From UBA7455 sp026713185 (GTDB taxonomy: Bacteria; Pseudomonadota; Gammaproteobacteria; Pseudomonadales; Azotimanducaceae): a DNA stretch of 64,000 bases. Made by a program: the position numbers and the translations under genes. The stretch spans positions 2,914,001 to 2,978,000 of the forward strand of contig OY762456.1 in assembly GCA_963665785.1 (NCBI GenBank), in the 5' to 3' direction. This document shows positions 35,574 through 44,223 of the stretch, piece by piece (position 1 is the first letter of the stretch; each line of letters starts with the position of its first letter). Under the pieces are notes generated by a model. It saw nothing but the letters and a program-made list of their open reading frames with translations. It did not search any database and had not been told where the DNA came from.

Positions 35574-37193
35574 ATGGCCGACTGGCATTTTGCAACTGCA
35601 TACGAACGAATTTCAGATACGATAGGTGATCAGCCCGCTCTCATCTGCGATAACGTTATTAGAACCTGGGCTGAATACGATGATCGGGCAGCCCGGATCG
35701 CCAGTATTCTGACGCAGCATGGTCTGGGACCAAACAGCAAAACCGGTATTTACCTGCATAACAGCAACGAATACCAGGAAGCACATCACGGTGTTTGCAA
35801 ACTCAGGGGGTGCCCGGTAAATGTAAATTACCGATACCGGGAAGAAGAGCTTATTTATCTTCTTGATAATTCAGATGCACAGGCTCTCATTTTCCAGGCG
35901 GCATACGTTGACCGGATAGATGCTATCCGGAATCAACTCAAAGATATTCGCTGCCTTATCCAGGTCGACGACGATTCCGGGAACCCTTTACTGGAAGACG
36001 CCATAGCATATGAGGACGCCATTGCGGGTGCTACACCCATGCCGCGCATCGAACGCAAACTGGATGATCTGTACATGTTGTATACCGGTGGCACCACGGG
36101 TTTACCCAAAGGTGTCATGTATGCCAACGGAAGTCACTGCAGTAATTTCAGCCAGCATACTGCAAACCTGGGTGTGACGCCTTCCGTCTCTGTCGAAGAT
36201 CTTCCAGGAAACATTACCCAAGCGCTGCAGGATAATGGTCTGCCTGTCGGGTTGATCTGCTGTCCGCTGATGCATGGTACAGGCATGTGGGTCGGATCAA
36301 TGATTACACATCTGGCTGGTGGGGCTGTCGTTACGGTCAAAAAACTTGGTATGGATCCTCATCTGCTCTGGTCTGAAGTGCAGTTGCACAGGACCACTCT
36401 GCTCACCATTGTGGGTGACGCCTTCGCCAGACCATTACTCAACGCTCTGAACGAAGCACACGACAGTGGCGATCCCTATGATATTTCAAGTGTACAGACC
36501 ATCATCTCCTCCGGTGTCATGTGGTCTGAGGAAGTCAAGGAAGGGCTGCTTGCCCATCACGACATGATCCTGATTGATACCATGGGTTCAACGGAAGGTG
36601 GTATGGGAAGATCCATCACATCCCGGAAAGAGTCTTCCTCAACTGCCAGATTCAATTTGAATCCCAATGTCAGGGTATTCAATGATGACGACAGGGAAGT
36701 TGAACCCGGTTCAGGAGAAATGGGCATGATCGCGACCCAAAGCGCCATGCTGGGTTACTATAAGGATCCGGAAAAAACCGCAAAAACGGTACGCGTCATC
36801 GACGGTAACCGCTATATATTCCCCGGTGACTTTGCCACAGTTGAGGCAGACGGCAGCATTACTCTGCTGGGCCGTGGTTCCATGTGTATCAACACTGCAG
36901 GTGAGAAAGTGTTCCCGGAAGAAGTGGAAGAAGTGATCAAGAGCCATGCCGGTACTGTTGATTGTCTGGTGGTCGGCATACCTGATGAAAGATTTGGCGA
37001 GCGGGTTGTGTCTGTGGTATCGCGCACCTCCGTAGATGCGGTGGACGATACAGTTTTACTGAACCATTGCCGCGAACATCTGGCAGGTTACAAACTACCC
37101 AAGAATGTCCTGTTTGTTGATCATGTGCAACGTGCGCCCAACGGAAAAGCCGATTATAAATGGGCAAAGGCAACCGCACTGGACATGCTATAG
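35574..37193 (+). CDS. AMP-forming acyl-CoA synthetase
   Basis: A 539-residue ANL-superfamily ligase. It shows the P-loop YTGGTTGLPKGVMYANG, the adenine motif GSTEGGMG, GEMGMIATQSAMLGYYKDPE, GDFATVEADGSITLLGRG and the C-terminal Lys motif APNGKADYKWAKA. It belongs to the fatty-acid/steroid side chain type rather than acetyl-CoA synthetase. It is monocistronic between clpP and a convergent oxidoreductase. The acyl substrate is not resolved. Confidence 0.88.
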   Translation: MADWHFATAYERISDTIGDQPALICDNVIRTWAEYDDRAARIASILTQHGLGPNSKTGIYLHNSNEYQEAHHGVCKLRGCPVNVNYRYREEELIYLLDNSDAQALIFQAAYVDRIDAIRNQLKDIRCLIQVDDDSGNPLLEDAIAYEDAIAGATPMPRIERKLDDLYMLYTGGTTGLPKGVMYANGSHCSNFSQHTANLGVTPSVSVEDLPGNITQALQDNGLPVGLICCPLMHGTGMWVGSMITHLAGGAVVTVKKLGMDPHLLWSEVQLHRTTLLTIVGDAFARPLLNALNEAHDSGDPYDISSVQTIISSGVMWSEEVKEGLLAHHDMILIDTMGSTEGGMGRSITSRKESSSTARFNLNPNVRVFNDDDREVEPGSGEMGMIATQSAMLGYYKDPEKTAKTVRVIDGNRYIFPGDFATVEADGSITLLGRGSMCINTAGEKVFPEEVEEVIKSHAGTVDCLVVGIPDERFGERVVSVVSRTSVDAVDDTVLLNHCREHLAGYKLPKNVLFVDHVQRAPNGKADYKWAKATALDML

Positions 37194-37279
37194 CGTTATA
37201 AATTCCAACAGGTACAAGTTTGCGAACATGCGACAAGCTTATCCTGGAACATCCTGAATATAAGTAAACTTTCCCCCGA

Positions 37280-39421
37280 TCAGGCCGGACGACCACGGCG
37301 GAATCTGTGATACTTCTCAACAAGATCGAGAGCCCATTCCGGCTTATGATTCCTGCGCCATTCACTGGCGGCAAACTTGTTCATTTCTGCCAGGGTCGGG
37401 TAAATATGAATAGTACCCATGATCTTTTTGAGTCCGATACCCTGTTTCATGGCAAGGATGTATTCGCTGATCAGGTCACCCGCATGATCGGCGACAATGG
37501 TCACGCCAAGAATGGTGTCCTTGCCTGGTGTGGTCAGTACTTTTACCACACCATGAGCTACCTCATCGGCAATGGCCCGGTCCAGTTCAGCGACATCAAA
37601 ACGGGTGACTTCAAACGCGATTCCCTGCGCTTTAGCCTCTATTTCACTCAAACCTGCCCGGGCAACTTCCGGACTGCTGAACGTGCACCATGGAATGACA
37701 GAGTAATCCACTTTGAATTTCCGGAAAGTGCCGAATAATGCATTTACCGCTGCGTACCATGCCATATGTGAAGCCGTATGGGTAAATTGATAGGGTCCGG
37801 CAACATCACCAATCGCATAGATATTCGGGAAATTCGTCCTCAGAAAATCATCAACTGCAATGGTTCCTCTTTCTGTCAATAATATGCCAAGTTTCTCCAG
37901 TCCCAGCCCCTCAACATTGGCCCGACGTCCGACAGCCACCAGCAATTGATCAAAGGGGATACGAACCTCATCGCCGTTTTTTGAAATACACAGGATTGAT
38001 TTCTCTCCATTCTCACTGAGAACGGATTCTGCCCGGTGACCAACAAGGATTTTTACACCTTCCTCGGTAAGGGATGCCGCTACCATCGCAGAAATTTCTG
38101 GGTCTTCCCGGGACATAATACCTGGCGCCTGCTCGATCTGGGTTACATCGCTTCCCAACCGGACAAAGGTCTGGGCAAGTTCGGTACCAATCGGCCCACC
38201 TCCCATCACAGCCAGTCGTTCCGGCAGTTCACGCAAATTCCATACCGTATCGGATGTCAGGTATTGAATGGATTCCAGACCCTTCACCGGTGGTATGAAA
38301 GGTTCAGCTCCAGTCGCAATAATGATGTTGCGAGTGGTCAGCACCTCGTTGTTGATCTTTATTGACCATGGTGACAGTATTTCTGCTTCACCCATTTCAA
38401 CATTGACACCGAGGCTCTCATACCGCTCTACAGAGTCATGGGGTTCAATCTCCCTGATAACACGTTGCACTCGTTCCATGACATCACTGAAATCGAATTC
38501 TGGAGCAAAATTTCCAAGCCCCAGCGATGCCCCGCGACGCATGTCCGAGACCAGCCTTGCAGACCTGATCAAGGCTTTGCTGGGTACACATCCTGTATTG
38601 AGACAGTCACCACCCATCTTGTTCTTTTCAATCAACGTTACTCGGGCTCTTACAGTGGCTGCAATCAGTGATGCCACAAGCCCCCCGGACCCTGCCCCTA
38701 TGACGATCACATCCCGATCAAAGGCAGCCGGTTTACTGAAGCCTTTATAGACTTTTCTGGATCGGATGAAATCTGCGGCCCGTTTCGCCAGCAAAGGGAA
38801 TATACCCAGCAACACAAATGCAATCAGCAATCCTGGCGAAAGAACATCTGAAAGGTTCTCGATACCGGCCAATTGTGTACCGGCATTTACATAAACCATT
38901 GTACCTGCCAGCATGCCAATCTGACTGACGATAAAAAATGTAAGCGGTTTAATACTGGTCAGACCCATCGCCAGGTTAATGACAAAAAAAGGAATGACAG
39001 GCACCAGTCGCAGAGTAAACAGATAGAATGCTCCTTCCCTTTCCATCCCGGAATTGATTGTTTTCAGTTGTCGGGAAAATCGCTTCTGCACCGGCTTTTG
39101 CAAAATAAATCTTGCCGCCAGCATCGCCAGCGTGGCGCCAATAGTAGAGGCAAAAGAGACAAGAATCAGCCCCTGCCAGAACCCGAAAATCGCTCCTGCA
39201 GCCAGCGTCATCACTGCTGCACCCGGCAGAGACAGGGATGTCACGACAATGTATAGCAGAAAGAACGCAGCCGCCGTTAAGAAAGGGTGTTCCAACACCT
39301 GTTCGGCAAGAGTGTTTTGACCGGTTTTTATAGCTTCAAGGGTCAGTAACCGGTGCAGATCAAAATAAAAAAATAATGTGGCCGCAACCAACATTAGGAG
39401 GATGAGCAATATTCTGTTCAT
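37280..39421 (-). CDS. TVP38/TMEM64 membrane domain fused to a mercuric reductase-like flavin disulfide reductase
   Basis: The 713-residue protein has an N-terminal DedA/TVP38-like membrane half (residues 1-220; SLSLPGAAVMTLAAGAIFG, RLVPVIPFFVINLAMG) and a cytosolic half from about 235. The latter has the FAD fingerprint IGAGSGG, the redox pair C273/C278 in GGDCLNTGCVPSKA, an NAD(P) site MGGGPIGTELAQTFVRLG, and dimerisation motif HIYPTLAEMNK. The reductase half resembles MerA/lipoamide dehydrogenase without the N-terminal metal-binding HMA domain. No mer gene is near, so the substrate is open. It is convergent with the acyl-CoA synthetase gene. Confidence 0.88.
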   Translation of the reverse strand: MNRILLILLMLVAATLFFYFDLHRLLTLEAIKTGQNTLAEQVLEHPFLTAAAFFLLYIVVTSLSLPGAAVMTLAAGAIFGFWQGLILVSFASTIGATLAMLAARFILQKPVQKRFSRQLKTINSGMEREGAFYLFTLRLVPVIPFFVINLAMGLTSIKPLTFFIVSQIGMLAGTMVYVNAGTQLAGIENLSDVLSPGLLIAFVLLGIFPLLAKRAADFIRSRKVYKGFSKPAAFDRDVIVIGAGSGGLVASLIAATVRARVTLIEKNKMGGDCLNTGCVPSKALIRSARLVSDMRRGASLGLGNFAPEFDFSDVMERVQRVIREIEPHDSVERYESLGVNVEMGEAEILSPWSIKINNEVLTTRNIIIATGAEPFIPPVKGLESIQYLTSDTVWNLRELPERLAVMGGGPIGTELAQTFVRLGSDVTQIEQAPGIMSREDPEISAMVAASLTEEGVKILVGHRAESVLSENGEKSILCISKNGDEVRIPFDQLLVAVGRRANVEGLGLEKLGILLTERGTIAVDDFLRTNFPNIYAIGDVAGPYQFTHTASHMAWYAAVNALFGTFRKFKVDYSVIPWCTFSSPEVARAGLSEIEAKAQGIAFEVTRFDVAELDRAIADEVAHGVVKVLTTPGKDTILGVTIVADHAGDLISEYILAMKQGIGLKKIMGTIHIYPTLAEMNKFAASEWRRNHKPEWALDLVEKYHRFRRGRPA

Positions 39422-39513
39422 TGGTAGTTTCCGGTTAGTTTCCTGACACAGCAGACGTTACCACAAACACGTTGATACATTCATTGCAGTAGTCGTTATA
39501 CTTCCCACACATT

Positions 39514-41076
39514 ATGACAAGACATAACACTGTGCCCTACGACGATCCGACAAAAACCGATGCCTGGTCAGCATTGTTGCAACTTGCCAGGCAAGTTCAT
39601 AAAGACAGGATTGCTGATTACTTTGACAGAGACTCTCTACGGGTAGAAAACTACTCGATATCCGTAGAGGGGTTACATGTGGATTTTTCCAAACATCTGA
39701 TTTGTGATGATGTCCTGAATTCGCTTATTGATCTTGCCTCAGAATCTCCGCTCATTGAACGACGGGATGCGATGTTCAGAGGGGACGCCATCAATACAAC
39801 ACAAGACCGGGCTGTAATGCATACCTCACTGAGAAGCCCTGATGCTCCCCTCGATGTTCAGCGTGAACTGGAGAGAATGAAGGCGTTGTGCAGACAGGTT
39901 CGGTCGGGAGAGTGGACGGGTTTTAGTCACCAGCGCATAACGGATGTAGTGAACATAGGTATCGGTGGTTCTGACCTTGGACCAAAGATGGTCTGCACTG
40001 CACTGTCAGAATTTGCTCATCCTGAACTGAACTTCCACTTTATCTCCAATGTCGACGGTGCGTCCATTCGAAGTCTTTTGCAGCATCTTGAACCAGAATC
40101 GACTCTGTTTATTATCGCCAGCAAATCGTTTACAACGATGGAAACCATGCTCAATTCGGAAACTGCAGTCTCCTGGTTCAGGGAAAATACGGGACTCGAA
40201 GATCCACTGCAGAGCAGGCATTTTATTGCCGTAACGTCTGCACTCGACAAGGCTCTTGCAATAGGCATCTCAGAGCAACAGATTCTCACATTCCAGGATT
40301 GGACAGGAGGACGTTACAGCCTCTGGTCTGCGATTGGAGTATCTATTTGTCTCTGTATCGGACCTGACCGATTCGAGGAATTGCTTGCCGGAGCTCATGC
40401 AATGGACCAGCATTTCCGGACTGCCCGTTTAAGGGAAAACCTGCCGGTACTCCTGGGCCTGACAGGCATCTGGCATTACAACTTTCTGGGTCTTGAATCC
40501 ACGGCAATTGTACCCTATTGCGAACGTCTGGGGATGCTGCCCGCATTTCTCCAGCAACTGGATATGGAGAGCAACGGCAAGCGTACGACTTTGGAAGGAC
40601 ACTTTGTCAATTACCACACCGGACCTGTTGTCTGGGGGCAAACAGGTACCAACGGGCAGCACGCATTCTTTCAACTGTTACATCAGGGTACAAGAACCGT
40701 ACCCATAGAGTTCATTGGCGTTATAAAGGACTCTCTCAGTGACGACAGGCATCATCGCGTTCTACTGGCCAATATGATTGCCCAATCCGCAGCGTTGCTT
40801 GCCGGGGATAATAGTGAAAATCCGCACCGGCAATGTCCAGGTAACCGACCAAGTACAACAATATTGCTGGAAGAACTGAACCCATGGATTCTGGGTTCAC
40901 TACTGGCACTTAATGAACATAAGGTTTTCTGCCAGGGCGCCATCTGGAACATCAACTCATTTGATCAATGGGGTGTTGAACTGGGTAAAAGACTGACCGG
41001 GAACGTCCTTGAAAAAAAAATGACTGATCAACTCGACCCGTCTACCTTGTCTCTAATTGAAAAGACCGGACTGTGA
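39514..41076 (+). CDS. pgi: Glucose-6-phosphate isomerase
   Basis: A 520-residue Pgi with both family signatures: DWTGGRYSLWSAIGVSI and, near the C-terminus, GAIWNINSFDQWGVELGKRL; also VNIGIGGSDLGPKMV, FISNVDG and GTNGQHAFFQLLHQGT. It interconverts glucose-6-P and fructose-6-P. It is about 30 residues shorter than the E. coli enzyme (549), mainly at the ends. It is monocistronic. Confidence 0.96.
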   Translation: MTRHNTVPYDDPTKTDAWSALLQLARQVHKDRIADYFDRDSLRVENYSISVEGLHVDFSKHLICDDVLNSLIDLASESPLIERRDAMFRGDAINTTQDRAVMHTSLRSPDAPLDVQRELERMKALCRQVRSGEWTGFSHQRITDVVNIGIGGSDLGPKMVCTALSEFAHPELNFHFISNVDGASIRSLLQHLEPESTLFIIASKSFTTMETMLNSETAVSWFRENTGLEDPLQSRHFIAVTSALDKALAIGISEQQILTFQDWTGGRYSLWSAIGVSICLCIGPDRFEELLAGAHAMDQHFRTARLRENLPVLLGLTGIWHYNFLGLESTAIVPYCERLGMLPAFLQQLDMESNGKRTTLEGHFVNYHTGPVVWGQTGTNGQHAFFQLLHQGTRTVPIEFIGVIKDSLSDDRHHRVLLANMIAQSAALLAGDNSENPHRQCPGNRPSTTILLEELNPWILGSLLALNEHKVFCQGAIWNINSFDQWGVELGKRLTGNVLEKKMTDQLDPSTLSLIEKTGL

Positions 41077-41101
41077 CAAAGAATCCGTAACGTAACAGCG
41101 C

Positions 41102-41587
41102 TCATATGGAATTCTTAACAGAGGTAGTCTCCGGTCCCGGTAAGGGGGTGGCTTCTACCAACACTGCAAGACGGGAAGCCCTGTCAAGATCGTCTGAATT
41201 CAACCGCTTGTCTTCCTCCAGGCGAATGCCATGATACACGGCATCCTGAGGGAACATCCCAAGATAATACAAGAGCCATTTTCTGATTTTCGCAGGATCA
41301 TCCTGGATGGCAACCGCGTGAAAATATTCGGATTTCCCCTCAATCAGGAGCGTAACATCGCCGCCCCCACGCAAATTGCGCCACCATTGGTTTTCCGATG
41401 AGGTAAAGCAGCGCACTGTTTCACCATTACGAATGAACCGGACCGGAGTGGTAAACACCTTACCCGACTTCCGTCCGGTAAAGGTAATAAGCATCAAACT
41501 TCCGCTCCAGAATCGGTGCAGTGGTGATCGCAGTAGAAAGCCGATAAAGGGATTGATAATGAAAAATAATGATTCAGGTATTTTCAT
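41102..41587 (-). CDS. Deazaflavin-dependent nitroreductase (DDN) family protein
   Basis: A 161-residue protein with the split-barrel DDN pattern: LITFTGRKSGKVFTTPVRFI, WWRNLRGGGDVTLLIEGK and residues for phosphate binding of the cofactor tail. This F420_H2-reductase family (Ddn, FDORs of mycobacteria) binds F420 or other flavins. With the F420 operon about 5 kb away it is a plausible user of the cofactor, although some relatives bind FMN or haem. It is convergent with pgi. Confidence 0.78.
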   Translation of the reverse strand: MKIPESLFFIINPFIGFLLRSPLHRFWSGSLMLITFTGRKSGKVFTTPVRFIRNGETVRCFTSSENQWWRNLRGGGDVTLLIEGKSEYFHAVAIQDDPAKIRKWLLYYLGMFPQDAVYHGIRLEEDKRLNSDDLDRASRLAVLVEATPLPGPETTSVKNSI

Positions 41588-42125
41588 TGGTTAACACACG
41601 TCAGTCACCGATTCAAATGCTCCGGTCGGTTTGCTATACAAGCTCATCAATCAACTGATATTTCAGAATACTGAAACTCACGTTACCGTAGAATTCAGGG
41701 GAAGGCAAATCTTCCAGACACTTTCAATCGCACAGTCCAGGGGATTTTGCCAGGTAGTTCAATGCGTTGCACAACTTGTCCCATCATTGCCGGATCATGA
41801 GACCAGGTAATCTGCATGGGAATCCCACTTCCACTGATAACCAATGCAAACTCAGGTAACACTTTCCAGGGCATACCTCGTCAGTTGTATACTGCGACTC
41901 ATCGGTCCCTACTCCAACGCCAACCGTATACAATAACGTGTCTATGTATATCCAAAGAAGACTGACAGGTTCACTACGATTGACAACGGCATCAGGATTC
42001 AGAGGAGCCTTCAGCGGGCCAAAAACTCGCCCTGTCGCTGTCGTGCAGCAAACTAGCCGGCTTCCCTGGATTTTCTTAGTCATGTTTGATGAGAGTGGTC
42101 TACTCTTTGAAATGTGGATTGTGGA
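41588..42125. other. Gene-free stretch between the DDN gene and trhO
   Basis: I see no recognisable gene in these 540 bp. The minus strand carries open frames of about 117 codons (41784-42137) and a shorter one in another frame ending near 41710, neither with recognisable motifs or a good ribosome site. The two together could be a broken gene, but I cannot support that. Promoters for trhO and the DDN gene presumably lie here. Confidence 0.45.
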
Positions 42126-43079
42126 ATGAGAAATCATAAAGAAATCGTAGTTTGTGCGCTATATCGTTTTGTCGTACTGGACGACTGTCAGAAATTGCAG
42201 TCGCAACTGATGAACAAGATGAAGGACAACGGTGTTCGGGGAACGCTGCTGCTGGCCCATGAAGGTATTAACGGTACAATAGCCGGGTCAAGGGAAGGTA
42301 TAGATGCTGTTATCGGGGTTCTGAAGGCAGATACCCGGTTTGATGGAATCCGATGCAGAGAAACTTTCACCAATCAGATGCCTTTTCAACGCACCAGGGT
42401 AAAGCTGAAAAAGGAAATCGTTACCATGGCTGTACAGGATATTGATCCCAACCAGCTAAAGGGAACTTATGTGAAATCCAGAGAGTGGAACTCACTACTA
42501 TCAGACCCTGATGTCACAGTGATCGACACACGTAACCAGTACGAGATACAGATTGGATCGTTTCAGAATGCCATAAATCCACAGATAAATTCTTTCCGTG
42601 AATTCCCGGTATTCGTTGAAGAAAATCTGGACCGGGAATCCCACCGTAAGGTCGCCATGTTCTGTACCGGCGGTATCCGCTGTGAGAAATCTTCCGCCTA
42701 TTTGAAGTCATTGGGTTTTAATGAAGTCTACCATCTGGAAGGTGGCATCCTGCAATACCTTAAAGATATTCCAGAAGAAGAATCATTGTGGGAAGGTGAG
42801 TGTTTTGTATTCGATGAACGAGTTGCCGTTAATCACCAGTTGGAGAAGGGAAATCATGATCAATGCCACGCCTGCAGGATGCCGATCACTGGTAAAGACA
42901 AGGCATCGGAACATTATGTATCCGGCATCAGCTGCCCGCACTGTATTGATCAACTCACGGAGAAACGGCGGCAGAGGTTTGCTGAACGTGAAAGACAGGT
43001 GCAACTGGCCAAACAACGGGGAGTGTCTCATTTTGGAAATGGTGCGGGGGGATCCAAAGGAAAGAACGGTGGAATTTAA
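42126..43079 (+). CDS. trhO: tRNA uridine-5 hydroxylase-type rhodanese (TrhO/YceA)
   Basis: A 317-residue TrhO: MRNHKEIVVCALYRFV, GTLLLAHEGINGTIAGS, the rhodanese core TVIDTRNQYEIQIGSF and the active loop MFCTGGIRCEKSSAYL with the catalytic Cys, and a Zn-like C-terminal CHACRMPI...CPHCID. It makes 5-hydroxyuridine at position 34 of tRNA. ATG 42126 is preferred to an in-frame GTG at 42114. Confidence 0.93.
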   Translation: MRNHKEIVVCALYRFVVLDDCQKLQSQLMNKMKDNGVRGTLLLAHEGINGTIAGSREGIDAVIGVLKADTRFDGIRCRETFTNQMPFQRTRVKLKKEIVTMAVQDIDPNQLKGTYVKSREWNSLLSDPDVTVIDTRNQYEIQIGSFQNAINPQINSFREFPVFVEENLDRESHRKVAMFCTGGIRCEKSSAYLKSLGFNEVYHLEGGILQYLKDIPEEESLWEGECFVFDERVAVNHQLEKGNHDQCHACRMPITGKDKASEHYVSGISCPHCIDQLTEKRRQRFAERERQVQLAKQRGVSHFGNGAGGSKGKNGGI

Positions 43080-43189
43080 TAACGTTCGATGGGAAAAACT
43101 TTACAGGTCAGCTCTATCGTTATCTATCATTTGATGCATCTGCGGTTATCTGTATTGCATATCAGCACCTGGATTGTAAAGATGACGCC

Positions 43190-44017
43190 ATGAATGAAGA
43201 TGCAAGAGCAAGATTTACTGACATCGCGAGACTACCCGATGAAAATATCCACCTGGATGAGGCCGCTCTTCTCATTGCTGCGGAAAAACAAACTGATCTC
43301 GACATAAAACACTATCTTACAGTTCTTGAAAATCTCGCAACAAAGTTTGAACAGACTCAGGATATGGCTGTGTCACCTGTTACTCTGGTCAATAATCTTA
43401 TCCATTTCATCCATGTTACCGAGGCTTTCAGCGGCAACGCCACAAACTACTATGATCCGGAAAACAGCTATCTTAATCGTGTGCTCGATACCAGGTATGG
43501 TATCCCCATTACCCTGGCGCTGATCCATATTTCAATCGGGTCCCAGCTTGGCTTACCGGTACACGGCGTCAGTTTCCCAGGACATTTCCTGGTCTGTTAT
43601 GAGTTGGAAAAGGTGATTATTGTGGACCCGTTCTCTGGACGAATCCTGAGCAAAGCGGACTGCGCAACTCTGCTGGAGCAACTTGCAGGTCCAAATACCG
43701 GGTTGCGGGATGAATACTTTGCCAGCGCAGATAACAAGGATGTCCTGATTCGTATTCTGGACAACCTGAAAAACATCTTCTGGCAGAAAAAATCATGGGA
43801 GGACAGTAAAGCCTGTATTGACCGCCAGTTGTTGTTATTACCGAACCGTCTGGACTTCAATTTTCAACTGGGTGTCGTCTACGAAATGCAGGGTAACATG
43901 TCACTGGCGCAACATACCTATATCCAAGTGTTGCAGGCATCTGAAGACGACAAGCTTCGCCAGATTGTCAGCAAACGCCTCCTCTCACTGGAATCCAGGG
44001 GAAGAACACTCCATTAG
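43190..44017 (+). CDS. SirB1 family protein (transglutaminase-like plus TPR)
   Basis: A 275-residue SirB1 protein with LDEAALLIAAEKQTDLDI, the transglutaminase-like core (FSGNATNYYDPENSYLNRVLDTRYGIPITLALIHI; quoted in part GNATNYYDPENSYLNRVLD), HGVSFPGHFLV and a C-terminal TPR-like repeat (NRLDFNFQLGVVYEMQGN). Function is not established; it is common downstream of prmC in other genomes. Here it stands between trhO and pckG. Confidence 0.85.
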   Translation: MNEDARARFTDIARLPDENIHLDEAALLIAAEKQTDLDIKHYLTVLENLATKFEQTQDMAVSPVTLVNNLIHFIHVTEAFSGNATNYYDPENSYLNRVLDTRYGIPITLALIHISIGSQLGLPVHGVSFPGHFLVCYELEKVIIVDPFSGRILSKADCATLLEQLAGPNTGLRDEYFASADNKDVLIRILDNLKNIFWQKKSWEDSKACIDRQLLLLPNRLDFNFQLGVVYEMQGNMSLAQHTYIQVLQASEDDKLRQIVSKRLLSLESRGRTLH

Positions 44018-44223
44018 CATTCTCCAGTTACACGACTCATATCGTACTTTGTCCCGGGAGAAGAATTACGCATTCATGGCAAAACGGACTTCATGAACAG
44101 AAACTGGCTTGCAATTAACGAATACTATATTCTTCTCATAACAGCTGATCTCTCTATTCGAAATATTTAAGCATTTCAACCCCTGTTCGAAACTTTACAA
44201 TTAGGCAAAGGGCATCCTGATTT

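Noticed and set aside
41784..42137. 117-codon minus-strand frame between the DDN gene and trhO
   Set aside because: No motif, no good ribosome site, and it overlaps the start of trhO; reported only as gene-free DNA.
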